From contig CM063249.1 in assembly GCA_032158295.1 (NCBI GenBank), positions 10,377,139-10,441,138 of the forward strand: a stretch of 64,000 nucleotides of DNA, read 5' to 3'. Positions 47,053 to 59,083 of this stretch are shown piece by piece. Numbering within the stretch: the stretch's first letter is position 1; each line of letters starts with the position of its first letter. A program made the translations under genes and the position numbers. Under the pieces are notes generated by a model. That model was not told where the DNA came from. It saw only the letters and a program-made list of their open reading frames with translations, and ran no database searches. The stretch comes from Pycnopodia helianthoides. Taxonomy: Eukaryota; Echinodermata; Asteroidea; Forcipulatida; Asteriidae.

Positions 47053-48497
47053 GATGGTCAAAATTCAAATTGATGACAAATGAAGCAAAATTTATGCAGT
47101 CTGCAAATGGGCAAGAATGCAGCGATCAAATACACACACACACATAAATTGCACAATGATTTTATCAACACATGCTGTAGGCTGATCCAAATTGTGAGTT
47201 TGTGGTAGTACATGTAGAGGTCAAGGATTAATCCCATCAATTACACAAAAAATTAGCCTTTTGGATTGTATTTCCTTTGTGGAAAATCTTCACAGCGAGA
47301 TGGTGATATTTTGCAACTAGCAATTAGCAAGGTGCATGGTCACCAAACATGCTAAAATTAATGAGGTGGGACGCCTCCTGGTATGGGCAGGGAAAACACT
47401 GTGTGTAAGTGATTAATACAGTCTGGTGTGATGTATGTTATGGGGTATACATATCACTTGCTATGTTGGAATGTAATTCTTGACAAAAGTAGACTTTCAA
47501 TTAATGTATGGTTTTTGCATTTTTGTTTCAACAAAGTCACCTTTGCCAATCTGCAGAATCAAAATGGTTCCATAGCCGTATTTAGAAAGCACGTGCTTAT
47601 ATACTCAGATTTACCTTACAAGTACACACGAACGCATATTAATTTCATTTGATATGAGTTTTCCACCTGACACCTACAATCCTAAAGATCAACAACAAAA
47701 ATTAAATGTTCCAACAGAACCAGACAATGGTTTTTGAGGCATTGCATGGAGAGGTACAGGTATGTATTCGGTTTGCAGTAACACCACGTGTATATCTTCT
47801 TTGCTGTGTAGATTTTTGTTCTTTAGAGAAATTGTCTTGCTATTTATTCTACTACCGCGGAGTAGATTTTCGGAAATCGGGAGACTTCTAAATTCTGGAA
47901 AAAAACTGTCCTGCTTATTAATTACTACCTTGGCGGAAGGTAGGAAATTGGCTGGGACTACTACTTTCGCTTTAGTGGATCAAGGGGACTTCTCGCTTTT
48001 AACTTCATTGCCGCAGAGTGAGTTCCTTTTGGTCTCAATGTTTCAACTAGCTTGCTCTAGTCATCGTCAGAAGTCAATTATGACAAAAACGGGGGGGGGG
48101 GGGGGGGAGGGACACTCACTGTGGGGAGCAGAGGTCGCTATCAACCCGTTCAATTGATTGAAACTGGGGAATCACCTTACTGTTGATGTTTCATTAGACT
48201 CTACCAATGAGTCCATCGCCGACGAGGGACAGTCAATTGGCACGTCGGCGCCAAAACACACATCACGTTAATAGCCACCGTATGCATTCCCCGCGACGTT
48301 CCAATTTATTGCGCCTGCCCCTCGGGGGGAATGTAGCCCCTGGGTATATATATTGTGCATTGTGGCTCGTAAAGGCGTAGTTTATTAGTATCGGAAAATT
48401 ATACTGGGGGCATGAATTTCAAGAAGAACTCCATCAAACCTCAGGTGTTGTTTCTCATAATTTACCATGTAGTGGGAAAGATAGGGGACAAATTTTA
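47053..48497. other. No gene recognised
   Basis: A G run lies at 48090-48108. The ORFs of 61-131 codons are not family-like. An exon-like piece at about 47717-47759 contains stops in the phase it would need. Confidence 0.45.
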
Positions 48498-48783
48498 GGG
48501 AGTTGTGCCTTTGATGGTACAAGCACAGAATTTGGCACACGGTCAGAGTATGTCATGAGAAAGATATTTGGAGATTTGAATTTTGAAAAAATATAGGTAG
48601 AATAATGAGCAATTTTTTCAACCTTTTTCAAATGGCTGCCATAATGTAGCTTGTTAATCTACATGTACCTGTACCTATGTTTTTTCAAAGGACAAATCTG
48701 TGTAACTCTACAGCCAAATATCATTCTCCATGCAAACTCTGACTGTGCCAAATTCCATGCTAGTATTATAAAGGCACAATCCC
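48498..48783. mobile_element. Miniature inverted-repeat element, family A, copy 2
   Basis: GGGAGTTGTGCCTTT faces AAAGGCACAATCCC. The interior is collinear with 100-383. Confidence 0.75.
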
Positions 48784-49479
48784 ATCACCTACCTGTCGTA
48801 CTTTTGATAAATTGGTTTGGAAAACCCACAGCAAGCATCTAAATGTAAGATTTGAAACTTCTGAAGTAACTTAGTGTATCCCATTATTAAGAATTGACAT
48901 TGAACATCACCAGTAGATGTCTAGATTAGTCTGAAAATGGATGAGTCAGGCCCTGCAGATGGTACGTAATGTATCAATCCCAAAAGTCTCTTTAAAAAAA
49001 GTAATTTTGATCAGTGTTTGAGGGATCACTGAAGGTAATGGCTCGGCAATGATGGCTTGGCAATGGACTGTACAGATCCGGAGTAGTTTATTTGGTATTA
49101 CCCTATATGTTATACTACGAATAATTAATTAACTTACTGTACCATGTAGCAGAAGTAGGCCTTCAGTGGAAACTTCATGTAACTGTGACAGCCAGCAATG
49201 GATCAAAGTCAACTCGATCAGCAATGTTGTTTATAAATTAGCTCCAGTTTGACTGATTTGGTGTTTGGAGAATGAGTTGAACAGACCGAAGTTCAAGGAG
49301 TAGATTAATTGATGGCCCACTTGTATCCCTTGTATGAGAGAGCACAATCCACAAACATGACAAGGAGACCGTCAAAATGGTCATTGTTTAGTTAGGAGTG
49401 AAGTGTCGGTTACAATATATGTCGATCAATCTATGAAACTCTTTCCCTTGAAATGCATCGGACAATCACTATCGTGACT
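48784..49479. other. No gene recognised
   Basis: Nothing beyond AT-rich sequence was seen. Confidence 0.45.
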
Positions 49480-49862
49480 CTAAAAGTACCTCACAAAGTC
49501 AACTAAATTTATTTCAATTTGTATCTGGGGCCCTTTTGGCAACCACTGCTGTGGCTTGGCTGTGGTTGGCTGTGGCTTGGGCTGGGCTCGGCTGTGGTCG
49601 GGCTGTGGCTGGGCTGTGGCTCGGGCTGTGGCTCGGGCTGTGGCTCGGGCTGTCTGCCGCTTCTTCTTTTTCCATTTGGTGGTTGCCATTACACACACAT
49701 GTAGGTTAGCATCTTGGCCCACCTGTTGTCATGTCTTCTTGATAAGTGTCCTGCCCATCTCCATTTCATTTCCTTGATCTTTTCCATGATGTCTTTGTTC
49801 TTAGTATTTTGCTTTCATCTGCCCTTGATCCTACTCAATATTTCTTCCTACTATGGTATCCT
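49480..49862 (-). pseudogene. Decayed C-terminal tail of a second type of non-LTR reverse transcriptase
   Basis: On the minus strand one frame reads IMEKIKEMKWRWAGHLSRR then HDNRWAKMLT from about 49790 to 49700. This is the 'KWRWAGH-[IL]-[AS]R ... DNRW ... LT' signature before the stop of many animal LINE polymerases. In-frame stops interrupt it upstream. Further on it reads KWKKKKRQTARATARA, the place where intact relatives carry a KRGRP/Q-type Arg-rich end. There the sequence runs into a 12-bp minisatellite. Confidence 0.7.
49549..49651. repeat. Minisatellite, 12-bp GGCTGTGGCTCG-type unit
   Basis: About eight units of GGCTGTGGCTCG and variants, regular at the right and decaying to the left. 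It overlaps the Arg-rich end of the LINE relic. Confidence 0.8.
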
Positions 49863-50480
49863 CCATTTTGTAGTAAATTCCATTTTCTTCGAGACAATGT
49901 TAAGCAGTAATCTGACATTGTCAAAGTCTGATTATTCACTGCCAATATATTCAATCTAGATGTTGCCTTTTTAATTTCTGTTCACTATTATATCAATTTG
50001 TAAAATATTGTTGTTCATGTACTATCAGTTTAATTATGTAACGTTTTGTACTATTCTTGAGGTTTATGGCAACATTTAAATAGATGTAAAGCTACTAGAC
50101 TGACCACCTAGTCAGGCGGAGTTAGGAATAGCTTTACCCAAAATAAATATTTTACAAAATCTCACAGTCGGTGGTTCAACTTGCAGTGAGAAAGTGAGAT
50201 GACTTTAATCGTCCCAGTAAAGCCTCTTGTCCCGCCTCTCAGGGGATCTGCTAACGACTTAATACACAGGATGAGTTCCTACATGTAAACCATTAACCCA
50301 TTTTAAAGTGCGGAAATAGGACACACACAAATTGAGACTCTAGGAAGTCTACAGTTTTACTAGAGCTGTGATCAAATTTGAGGACGCTGCTTGTTATTGT
50401 TCCCTGTGGATTTTGGCACTGGATGACACGTCCTTGATAGTCTCCTCCAACTTCTAAACTTGGTTTATCATTTCTATGGA
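49863..50480. other. No gene recognised
   Basis: AT-rich sequence with no element ends. Confidence 0.45.
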
Positions 50481-50616
50481 GTGAGGTTTGGAGGAGACAC
50501 TGTAATAAATCTCGTTGTGGGCTCCATCAGTGGGAAACATCTGGTTGTTGAACCACAGAACCACCACAGCTCATAAGAAGAGAGATTGATTATGTGGTGT
50601 CTCCCGCAAACCTCAC
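50481..50616. mobile_element. Short imperfect inverted-repeat element
   Basis: GTGAGGTTTGGAGGAGACAC faces GTGTCTCCCGCAAACCTCAC. Inner words 'taataaatctc' and 'gagattgatta' also pair. Confidence 0.65.
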
Positions 50617-50753
50617 TTGATTGTATCATCACCATGCAAAGTTTCAAATCCTATATATACTTATCATTTCTATTTGGAGAGGGTATTTGCTGATCTCAAA
50701 GATGAGAATTTATGGGGTCAGGTACAAGTAGATCTTATTATGAAAGTGCAAAC

Positions 50754-51037
50754 TTAAAGGGACACATTGCCTTCGGATTCGGCACTATGGGCAATAAAAG
50801 CATTTTGTTATGAAACTATTTTGGAAAGATGGTTTTGAAAGTAGAATATAATAATTCAAACAAATATCTTTAGAAATTGGGTGATTTTCCTTTTACTTCG
50901 TGAACTAACACAGTCCGCCATTTTGTAGAGCCAAATTTTTGACTCCACAAAATTATGGACCGTGTTAGTTCACAAAGTAAAAGGAAAATGCTTTTTGTAG
51001 ACCAAAGCGCCCAATCTGAAGGCAATATGTCCCTTTA
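50754..51037. mobile_element. Inverted-repeat element with TTAAAGGGACA ends
   Basis: TTAAAGGGACACATTGCCTTC faces GAAGGCAATATGTCCCTTTAA. The centre is a long hairpin, 'tccttttacttcgtgaacta' against 'tagttcacaaagtaaaagga'. Confidence 0.85.
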
Positions 51038-51425
51038 ACTACCTTGACTTCGGCTAGCCTCAGTACGCCTTGGGGCAACTCCACCAACACGACCTCAGGG
51101 GGAAAATAATCTCTGAGTGTCAGACAAATTTTTCGTCAGATAGTGCCCTGACAAAGTCACATAAATCCAATACTGTCCATCAAAAGGATTTTCACTTCGA
51201 AATTAGTGTCGACCCCCTGACAAATACTTTTGAAAATGTGTAGGGCTGACATCTTAAAATAGTGTATAATTGACAAAAGTATCGGAATAGACAAGTTCTG
51301 ACACGTCATTTAGTATTAGAGTTGAGGTTTTATGAGACATTAATTATGCACTTGTGCTGAGTGACAGAAGGGCTTTTATTCACTCATCCACTGAATGGGC
51401 ATAACTGGTTGTTTCTTCACCATCT

Positions 51426-51811
51426 TTAAAGGAACATTACAGAATTGGTTTTGGCTGACAAAACAGTTGCTAGCAGTGTAAGCACTTTATGTAATCCACC
51501 ATATACATAAACTGACAAACCTGTAGAAGTTTGTGATCGATCGGCCATCTGGGTCACGAGAAAATAGTGAAAAACCGACTACACATTTGCATGAAATCAT
51601 ATAGATTCAACAAATGAATAAAACGTTCACTGAGTGATAAACTCCAATCGGAAAATTAGTTTATTCATTTCTCATCAAATATGGCATTTCAGACAGAAAT
51701 ATTTCAAGGGATGTTTTCTACTATCATCATTAGACCGTGTAAGTTTTATGTAAATCTGTGATCGTATATTTTACAAGTTTTTTTCTTACCAATTCTGTAA
51801 TGTTCCTTTAA
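51426..51811. mobile_element. TTAA-flanked miniature element, family T, copy 4
   Basis: TTAA at both ends and complete terminal repeats. Reverse orientation relative to copies 1 and 3. Confidence 0.9.
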
Positions 51812-53150
51812 AATCAAAGTGTACTGCATTTTTAACTGATCTCAGGGGTTGTGCTGTGAAGACTAAACCGATTACACACAAAAAATTCATGTGTTTTTAA
51901 GACAATCTTTTGCACAAACATAAAGATTTATTATTCTCTTCCAAAACAATGTCCAGAGGTGTAACTTTTCCAGTTTAAATTTTAAGAAACTTCTTGTATC
52001 AAACAGTCTCCCTCATCCCCCGATCTCTTTGTATGAATATGACTAGAAATGTTGCAAACTTCAGACTGCCACTAAGAAGATACTTACAGATACTGTAAAG
52101 GGACAAGGTTCATTTTGTTCCCTCAAAACACTATTTCGTTTCCTGAAAATGCTACATGTATTAGACTTTTTGATTTTTTTTACCCCTAAAAAGTCAGTTG
52201 TTTCCCAATTTTTATCCTAGCATTAGATGATGAAATTTGTAAAAGATTTGTAAAAAACAATGTGACTGAAAATGCTCATCATGTCTGTACTGATGCGCAC
52301 ACATCCTCTTTTACCAATCGTCAGTTTGCACTTTCTCTGGTAAGAGGGTCATTCTGACTGAAGTATTTGATGACTAGAGATACACGCATTGACCTGTGAC
52401 CTGGGAGAAGCTTCAAGGCAGTGTGGGTCCAACGCACGTGTGTTGAGATTCGTCCATGTTTGCGAAATGCTATGGTTTGTCAACTGTCAAGTTGAATGTC
52501 GTCAAAGTTAAAATGTCTTTGTGTCAAGCCTTGATTCATACATTGCAATACTTTACAATGCATTATTGGCTTATAAATTCTGACCATTGGGTTCCTTGTT
52601 AGTGTTGAAATTTCGAAACACAGCGGAAACAACACAAAGTGAAACTGCTGGGAAAATAAATGCCCCCTCTAGGCATTGGCGACTTCCTTCATCGAATTGA
52701 CCCTATGGACGTGTTTTTCCCCTGTATTCTGTAGAAGATGCTACGGCTTTAAGTGATTCTACCCGTCTCTGTAATAGTTTAGCCCCAGGGTGAATCGGAA
52801 AACACAGATTTAAAAGCTCTCTTCGTGCTTTTTTGAAAGCAAATTTGAACATGTAGTTATCTAGTCTAACTTTTTTATATCGGTAGCCTACATGAGTAAC
52901 GTATTCAAAGGTTGAATCGATAAGGGGATGGAGTATTGCATCGCAATTTAAATGTTCCTTTTTTATCTTTGTGTTGGAAATCTCTCGATCTGTTTGTACG
53001 TAAGTGGAAACAGAAAGCATGGTAGCGTGGGTAAATGTTGACATAGATAAATAAAAGCTGCTATGTCTTGAATGTTTTAAGCAGACATCTTCGTCTACAT
53101 CTATATTCACTGTGCTTTGTACCCATCCTAGCATGTATCCGGAATTTCTT
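51812..53150. other. No certain gene; one longer minus-strand ORF at 52703-53134
   Basis: The 143-codon ORF is the longest non-repetitive one outside the exons. It starts 17 bases from the family T element and would be cut by it. No domain was recognised. Its 'FKKARRELLNLCF' stretch only vaguely recalls a receptor tail. Confidence 0.35.
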
Positions 53151-53680
53151 TTAAAGGAACATTACAGAATTGGTTTTTGCTAACAAAACAGTTGCTGGCA
53201 GTGTCAGCACTTTATGTAATCCACCATATACATAAACTGACAAACCTGTAGAAGTTTGAGATCGATCGGCCATCTGGGTCACGAGAAAATAGTGAAAAAC
53301 CGATTACACATTTGGGTCATTCCGTGCCAACTCACCTGAAATTCAGAAAAGTTCGGCAGGCTCCGTCTCAGATTTCGCTAATTTTTTTTTTAAACACTCC
53401 CCTATGGGTGCCTTGAACACACACAAAATTTTAGAGTCCTACTCCTTGGCATTTCTGAGATATGACCCCCCAAAAATTAAGCCCCGCCCCTTCAAATTGA
53501 TATTTTGTGTTTTTGAGCATTTTTAAAGGTCTATATCTACAAATGGAGAGAAGATATGGAGCTACAAATTAATTTACAGGGTATCTGGTATCCCATCAAC
53601 TATAATCTACTGTCAAAAGTAGCACAGCTCATTTGCATATCAAGGGTTAGGTCTTTAAAAACCTACATTTTGGCATGCGC

Positions 53681-54370
53681 AATGACTTTTTGTCATTTTT
53701 GAGACCCCCTAGTGCCTATGTGAAATGTCCGATTGCTTTTATATTTCATTTGGGCATAAACTAGGTGCATATGTGTGACATATTATGAGGATAGACCAAT
53801 CACACCTTTGATGGGTATTTGGCAGGGGTCTTAATATGCGTCCAACTTAAAAAATGCCAAAAAACGCCGTTTTCAAGTGGTTTTTTGACAACGTGGGACA
53901 TTACTGACAGATTTACCAATTTTTTCCTATAATACTTTGTACCCAGTCTACTTATGTAAAAAAAAAAAAAAAATGGTTTTTGTACTCCTTCATGGTCAGA
54001 TTTTATTTAAGTACACCTAGTATTTTGCACTTGTAATGACTTTTTGTCATTTTTGAGACCCCCCCTAGTGCCTATGTGAAATGTCCAATTGCTTTTATAT
54101 TTCATTTGGTTATAAACTGGTTGCATATGTGTGAGCTGATATAAGGATAGACCAATCCAACCTTTGATGGATATTTGGCAGGGGTCTGAACATGTGTGCG
54201 ACTGTAAAAATGCCCCAAATTGCCGTTTTCAAGTGATTGATTGACATTATGACAACGTGGGACATTACTGACAGATTTACCAATTTTTCCCAATAATACT
54301 TTATATCCAGTCTACTTATGTGAGAAGGAAAAAAATGGTTTCTTTACTCCTTCATGTAAAAAAAAATTGT
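53681..54370. repeat. Internal tandem duplication inside the left foldback arm
   Basis: The unit starting 'aatgactttttgtcattttt' at 53681 recurs at 54035, 354 bp on. Both units carry 'tagtgcctatgtgaaatgtc', 'tttggcaggggtct' and 'gggacattactgacagattt', but have diverged clearly. The right arm holds the same pair inverted (about 55282-55980). Confidence 0.85.
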
Positions 54371-54436
54371 GAATATGCTTAGACTAACGTTTTTGCTGTG
54401 TTATGTAATTTAGGCCATTATGCACTGTGGTGCTGT

Positions 54437-55223
54437 TTGTTCCTTGAGATTCTGAGATTATGTCCACAGAACATCTCCACTTTAAAAGTCTTGTGTTCTC
54501 TTCAGTTAAGACAGTCGTTTGAAGAAGACCAACTTTTCTGCAGTATACCTGTTCATGGCAATCCTCCTTCAAAGCTGCACCAATGCTGCATGCAGGGATT
54601 GATCTTTCCTGAACGTTGACGCCATCATCATGGAGCAAGAACTTGCTGAATTTGTCACTTCTAAAAATGTATCATTCTGTATTTCATCAGTGTTCACTTT
54701 TCCTTCCTTCAAAAACTGGTTGCATACAACACTTACAGCTTGTTTTGGACAACCACTTTATTTACAAAAAGAGTGACCTTGTATATTCCAGGGTCTTCTG
54801 GCAGGCAAGATACTACTACAGAAATTCAAGACTTATAAAAATAACTGCTGAACAAGTTGTGGGTCGTGTACACCACATGCCTGGCTCTGTTGCTCTTTTG
54901 TGAACTTGTAATGTCACCCACATGTTACATGGTCTATAGATGGGGGAAATTTAAGGGGACGTGGGGGATTAACCCACCAGTGACAAGGTCAAAGACTGGA
55001 CCAATAGCCTAAATCAGACAATAGACTCTTGTGCTTGTGGTCAGTTGTTTATCTTTGTATTTCACAGTGTTAACTGATACTAGAATGCCAATGTGTTTCT
55101 CTACTGTAAGGCTGCTGACTCTAATTTTGTTTGCTAGTCAAACTTTTTCAATGTTGACTCACAATAGTAACAACACTCTCAGTCTCAGTGGATGTTATTT
55201 TGGAGTTTTGAATGAGTAACAAT
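54437..55223. other. Unique centre of the foldback element
   Basis: The ORFs of 84-95 codons overlap on both strands. On the minus strand pieces such as 'LPEDPGIYKVTLFVNK' look protein-like but are broken by stops and frame changes. It could be the relic of a transposase or captured sequence. No family was recognised. Confidence 0.4.
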
Positions 55224-56572
55224 ACAGCACCACAGTGCATAATGGCCTAAATTGCATAACACAGCAAAAACGTTAGTCTAAGCATATTCACAATTTTTTT
55301 TTACATGAAGGAGTAAAGAAACCATTTTTTTCTTTCTCACATAAGTAGACTGGATATAAAGTATTATTGGGAAAAATTGGTAAATCTGTCAGTAATGTCC
55401 CACGTTGTCATAATGTCAATCAATCACTTGAAAACGGCAATTTGGGGCATTTTTACAGTCGCACACATGTTCAGACCCCTGCCAAATATCCATCAAAGGT
55501 TGGATTGGTCTATCCTTATATCAGCTCACACATATGCAACCAGTTTATAACCAAATGAAATATAAAAGCAATCGGACATTTCACATAGGCACTAGGGGGG
55601 GTCTCAAAAATGACAAAAAGTCATTACAAGTGCAAAATACTAGGTGTACTTAAATAAAAATCTGACCATGAAGGAGTACAAAAACCATTTTTTTTTTTTT
55701 TTACATAAGTAGACTGGGTACAAAGTATTATAGGAAAAAATTGGTAAATCTGTCAGTAATGTCCCACGTTGTCAATAAACCACTTGAAAACGGCGTTTTT
55801 GGGCATTTTTTAAGTTGGACGCATATTAAGACCCCTGCCAAATACCCATCAAAGGTGTGATTGGTCTATCCTCATAATATGTCACACATATGCACCTAGT
55901 TTATGCCCAAATGAAATATAAAAGCAATCGGACATTTCACATAGGCACTAGGGGGTCTCAAAAATGACAAAAAGTCATTGCGCATGCCAAAATATAGGTT
56001 TTTAAAGACCTAACCCTTGATATGCAAATGAGCTGTGCTACTTTTGACAGTAGATTATAGTTGATGGGATACCAGATACCCTGTAAATTAATTTGTAGCT
56101 CCATATCTTCTCTCCATTTGTAGATATAGGCCTTTAAAAATGCTCAAAAACACAAAATATCAATTTGAAGGGGCGGGGCTTAATTTTTGGGGGGTCATAT
56201 CTCAGAAATGCCAAGGAGTAGGACTCTAAAATTTTGTGTGTGTTCAAGGCACCCATAGGGGAGTGTTTAAAAAAAAAATTAGCGAAATCTGAGACGGAGC
56301 CTGCCGACCCATCAGGTGAGTTGGCACGGAATGACCCACTTGCATGAAATCACATAGAGTCAACAAATGAATAAAACGCTCACTGAGCGATAAACTCCAA
56401 TCGGAAAATTAGTTTATTCATGTCTCATCAGATATGGCATTTCAGACAGAAATATTTCAAGGGATGTTTTCTACTATCATCATCATTAGACCGTGTAATT
56501 CTTATGTAAATCTGTGATCAAAAAGTATATTTTACAAGTTTTTTTCTTACCAATTCTGTAATGTTCCTTTAA

Positions 56573-57554
56573 ACATTTTTAAAGTCAATGTCTTACACTA
56601 ACTTATTCTTTTTTACAGAATTTGTAATTCAGCAACTTAGTTAATTCTGGTGGGCCCAATTTAATGGCTCTGCTTACTGATGAAGTACTCGTTTTATGCA
56701 TTATTACTCACTAGCAGTCTAATTAAGCACCACAATTATGCACCATCTGTGTAAATGAAGATTGCTCTGAAGGCTTACTGTACTAATTCCTGCTTAACGC
56801 CAGGATTATTTTTTTCTGAATTTCCAGAATTTGTTGCTGTCGCGATGAAACTGCGACTTGACCAAATAAAAGCAACTAAAATGCACTGGGATTTCTTTTT
56901 TCTCTTTTGAGAAAGTGGCTTATGTTCACCATGAATCGACTACACCTTTGATGTAAGCCTCAGCCAGTAAGCGGCCATATCTCCTAGAATCTTGGACTTA
57001 CATGTACCTCCTATGCAGAATACTATGGCGGAAGCTTATCAGTCTCTTGTAATCTATGTTTGTTCATCATAAGGACGAACATTTGAATTGGGGATCACAC
57101 AATAATACCCAGAAAAAGGGAGATTTTGAGCAAGAACTCCAGTACCCTTTGTTCCTCTTTGTTACAGAACAAAACCATGTGTGCATGCACTGTGAACACT
57201 AACTACACAATGGAATGGCTAGGCGTGTTTACACGTCTGCCAAAGGCATCCCTGAACATTTTGTTAACACAGTTTTATCAGACTTCAGTTTTTGTATCCT
57301 TTAAAGTATTTGGTTGTGTTATGTTTTGCGGTCATAACTCATAACTGGTTAAGTAGAGGTGTAAGCATGTCTGGAGCTCTAATCATAACCTGTTGGTTGT
57401 TCTCATTGTTTGGATTAGTTTGCTCTAGTAACACTAAGTCAAAATGTTGAGAACCAACCAGCTCACTTCAGAGCCAAAACCTATAGAGACTTACTTACGA
57501 ACATTGTAAGAGGTATTTTACCGGTGTACTCGTAAGACCAAAGGTAGGATGAGT
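56573..57554. other. No gene; partial inverted-repeat element at 56652
   Basis: GGGCCCAATTTAATGGCTCTGC at 56652 matches the left end of the 45898 element. The right end is lost. Nothing else was seen. Confidence 0.45.
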
Positions 57555-57760
57555 GTTTTTTGTCAACGTAATGCTGATTTAAAGGCTAATTTATCTATAA
57601 AGATGCAATAAAAATCACCTGTGAAAGTTTCGGCTGACTACAGTGCTGTCTACTTGTTGAGAAAACAGCAAAAACTGTTACGTTTTTATCATCAAGAATG
57701 TCAAATCTATACACATTTAGCGAGGTGACAGTGGGTGGGGAAGTGGGTAAGGGTTAGACC
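57555..57760 (+). repeat. Dispersed repeat R, left-half copy
   Basis: It matches 27205-27400 ('tttttgtcaacgtaatgc', 'aaaacagcaaaaact', 'atcatcaagaatgtc'). Confidence 0.6.
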
Positions 57761-58922
57761 TTACCTAAACGCATAGACGAAATTCTGTATGTGTTTCAAC
57801 AATGGGTGTGTACAAACATTTGTTATTGTTTTTTTGTATCATGTCAATGGGGACTGCCATTCGCAAACTTCAAAGGGTCATGGTGACCGGTAGGTGAATT
57901 CAACCCAATAGATGACTACACTATCTCAAAGGGGGTGTTCTAATAGAGGATTACACGGAGTATGACCGGATTTGACCGAACGGTTCTTATGTTATTGATA
58001 GAAACACAAAAATTGTTCCTTCCGCTACTGCAGCTTTGCTAGACGTAGGGCTTCAATGCATGGTTGACAGTTTAATTACACTTTACATACATTAATAGCG
58101 ATGTATATGAATTCACACATTCTCAGGCTCATTATTAAGCAAGGAGATGTACTGTAGGTACTTTAAAGTTCTGCCCAATGAATAATTTCACAAACTTAAT
58201 GCAGATCTAAAATTACACTTGAATTATGTATTGTAGTTTGATGATGATGATGCTGAAGATGATGATGACTACAAAGTATAGGAAAAATGGTTAGCCACAC
58301 ACAAATCTAAAGTCACATATCACATGAGCTTTTCTTTTTCAAAAGTTTTTTACATTTATCAACATTTGTCTTTCAACATTGGTGCACATTATTTGTACAA
58401 AGCCTGTACAAACCCCGTTCAATGAGTACTGTGTAGTGTAAAGAAACAAATGAATCTATAAAGGTATGGGAACATAAGACATGTATCGCAGCTTCTTGTT
58501 ATTATGACATTTACATATTGTTACCTGCAAAATGTAAAAGTTAAAAAGCTCATATAAATCTTTCCATGATTTGTTGAAGTACCTGTTGCAATCACTCTGA
58601 CTTGCCAGCAAAATTGCTTTGCTCGCGGTGCTCTTATCTTCGAGAAACTGATGGCTGACTAATACACTTAGGCATGTTAGGTGTACTGTACATCTATGCC
58701 AAGTTAAACAAAATTGCCTACAAGGCAAAGATTTTGAGCGTAATCTTAAATTGTAACTTTTTACCTTTAAACTTATCATTTTAGGTGTTTTTTCCCCCTG
58801 TCGATCAGTGCCAACTGTGTTTTAAACCGAATAAATAAAATAAATAAAACAAAAATAAGAAAAACATTGAAACATACACAATACTCTATGTACATGGTGA
58901 AGTAATGTAGGGGTGGACTGCT
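57761..58922. other. No gene recognised
   Basis: A short GATGAT microsatellite lies at 58240-58268. The 107-codon minus ORF at 58456-58779 has no recognised domain. Confidence 0.45.
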
Positions 58923-59083
58923 CTATGTTCTGACACCCTATGTTCCAATAACCCCTCCTGATCTACACTCTAGGGTAAGGATTAGGGTTGAGGTTAGGGT
59001 TTAGGGTTAGGGTTAAGAATATACATTATGGGTGTCGGATTGTACTGATAGGGGTGTTGGAGCATAGGGATGTCAGAACATAG
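58923..59083. repeat. Inverted repeat enclosing a telomere-like tract
   Basis: The left arm CTATGTTCTGACACCCTATG faces CATAGGGATGTCAGAACATAG on the right, and 'ccaataacccct' faces 'aggggtgttgg'. Between them, at about 58979-59015, are six or so TTAGGG/TTAGGGT units, several degenerate. Confidence 0.8.

Larger units (their letters stand above)
53313..56338. mobile_element. Foldback-type element with ~1.1-kb terminal inverted repeats
   Basis: It starts TGGGTCATTCCGTGCCAACT and ends with the exact complement. The left arm is about 53313-54436 and the right arm about 55224-56338, nearly identical, with a few substitutions and a roughly 9-base indel near the outer ends. A 787-bp unique centre lies between. 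Flanks ATTTG (left) and ACTTG (right) may be a target duplication with one change. No intact transposase was recognised, so the superfamily is left open. The 63-codon ORFs at 54102-54293 (-) and 55367-55558 (+) are the same arm sequence read twice. Confidence 0.92.
53151..56572. mobile_element. TTAA-flanked miniature element, family T, copy 5, split by a 3.0-kb foldback element
   Basis: The left part is 53151-53312 and the right part about 56339-56572. TTAA stands at both outer ends. Joining the two parts restores the continuous sequence of copy 4, so the foldback entered afterwards. Confidence 0.9.

Noticed and set aside
47706..47760. Exon-like piece between 'ccaacag' and 'gtatgt'
   Set aside because: In phase 1, required to fit between the exons at 24542 and 63591, it meets a stop after a few codons.
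54102..55558. Two identical 63-codon ORFs on opposite strands
   Set aside because: They are the same part of the two foldback arms. The adjacent diverged unit does not keep the frame, so no selection for protein is apparent.
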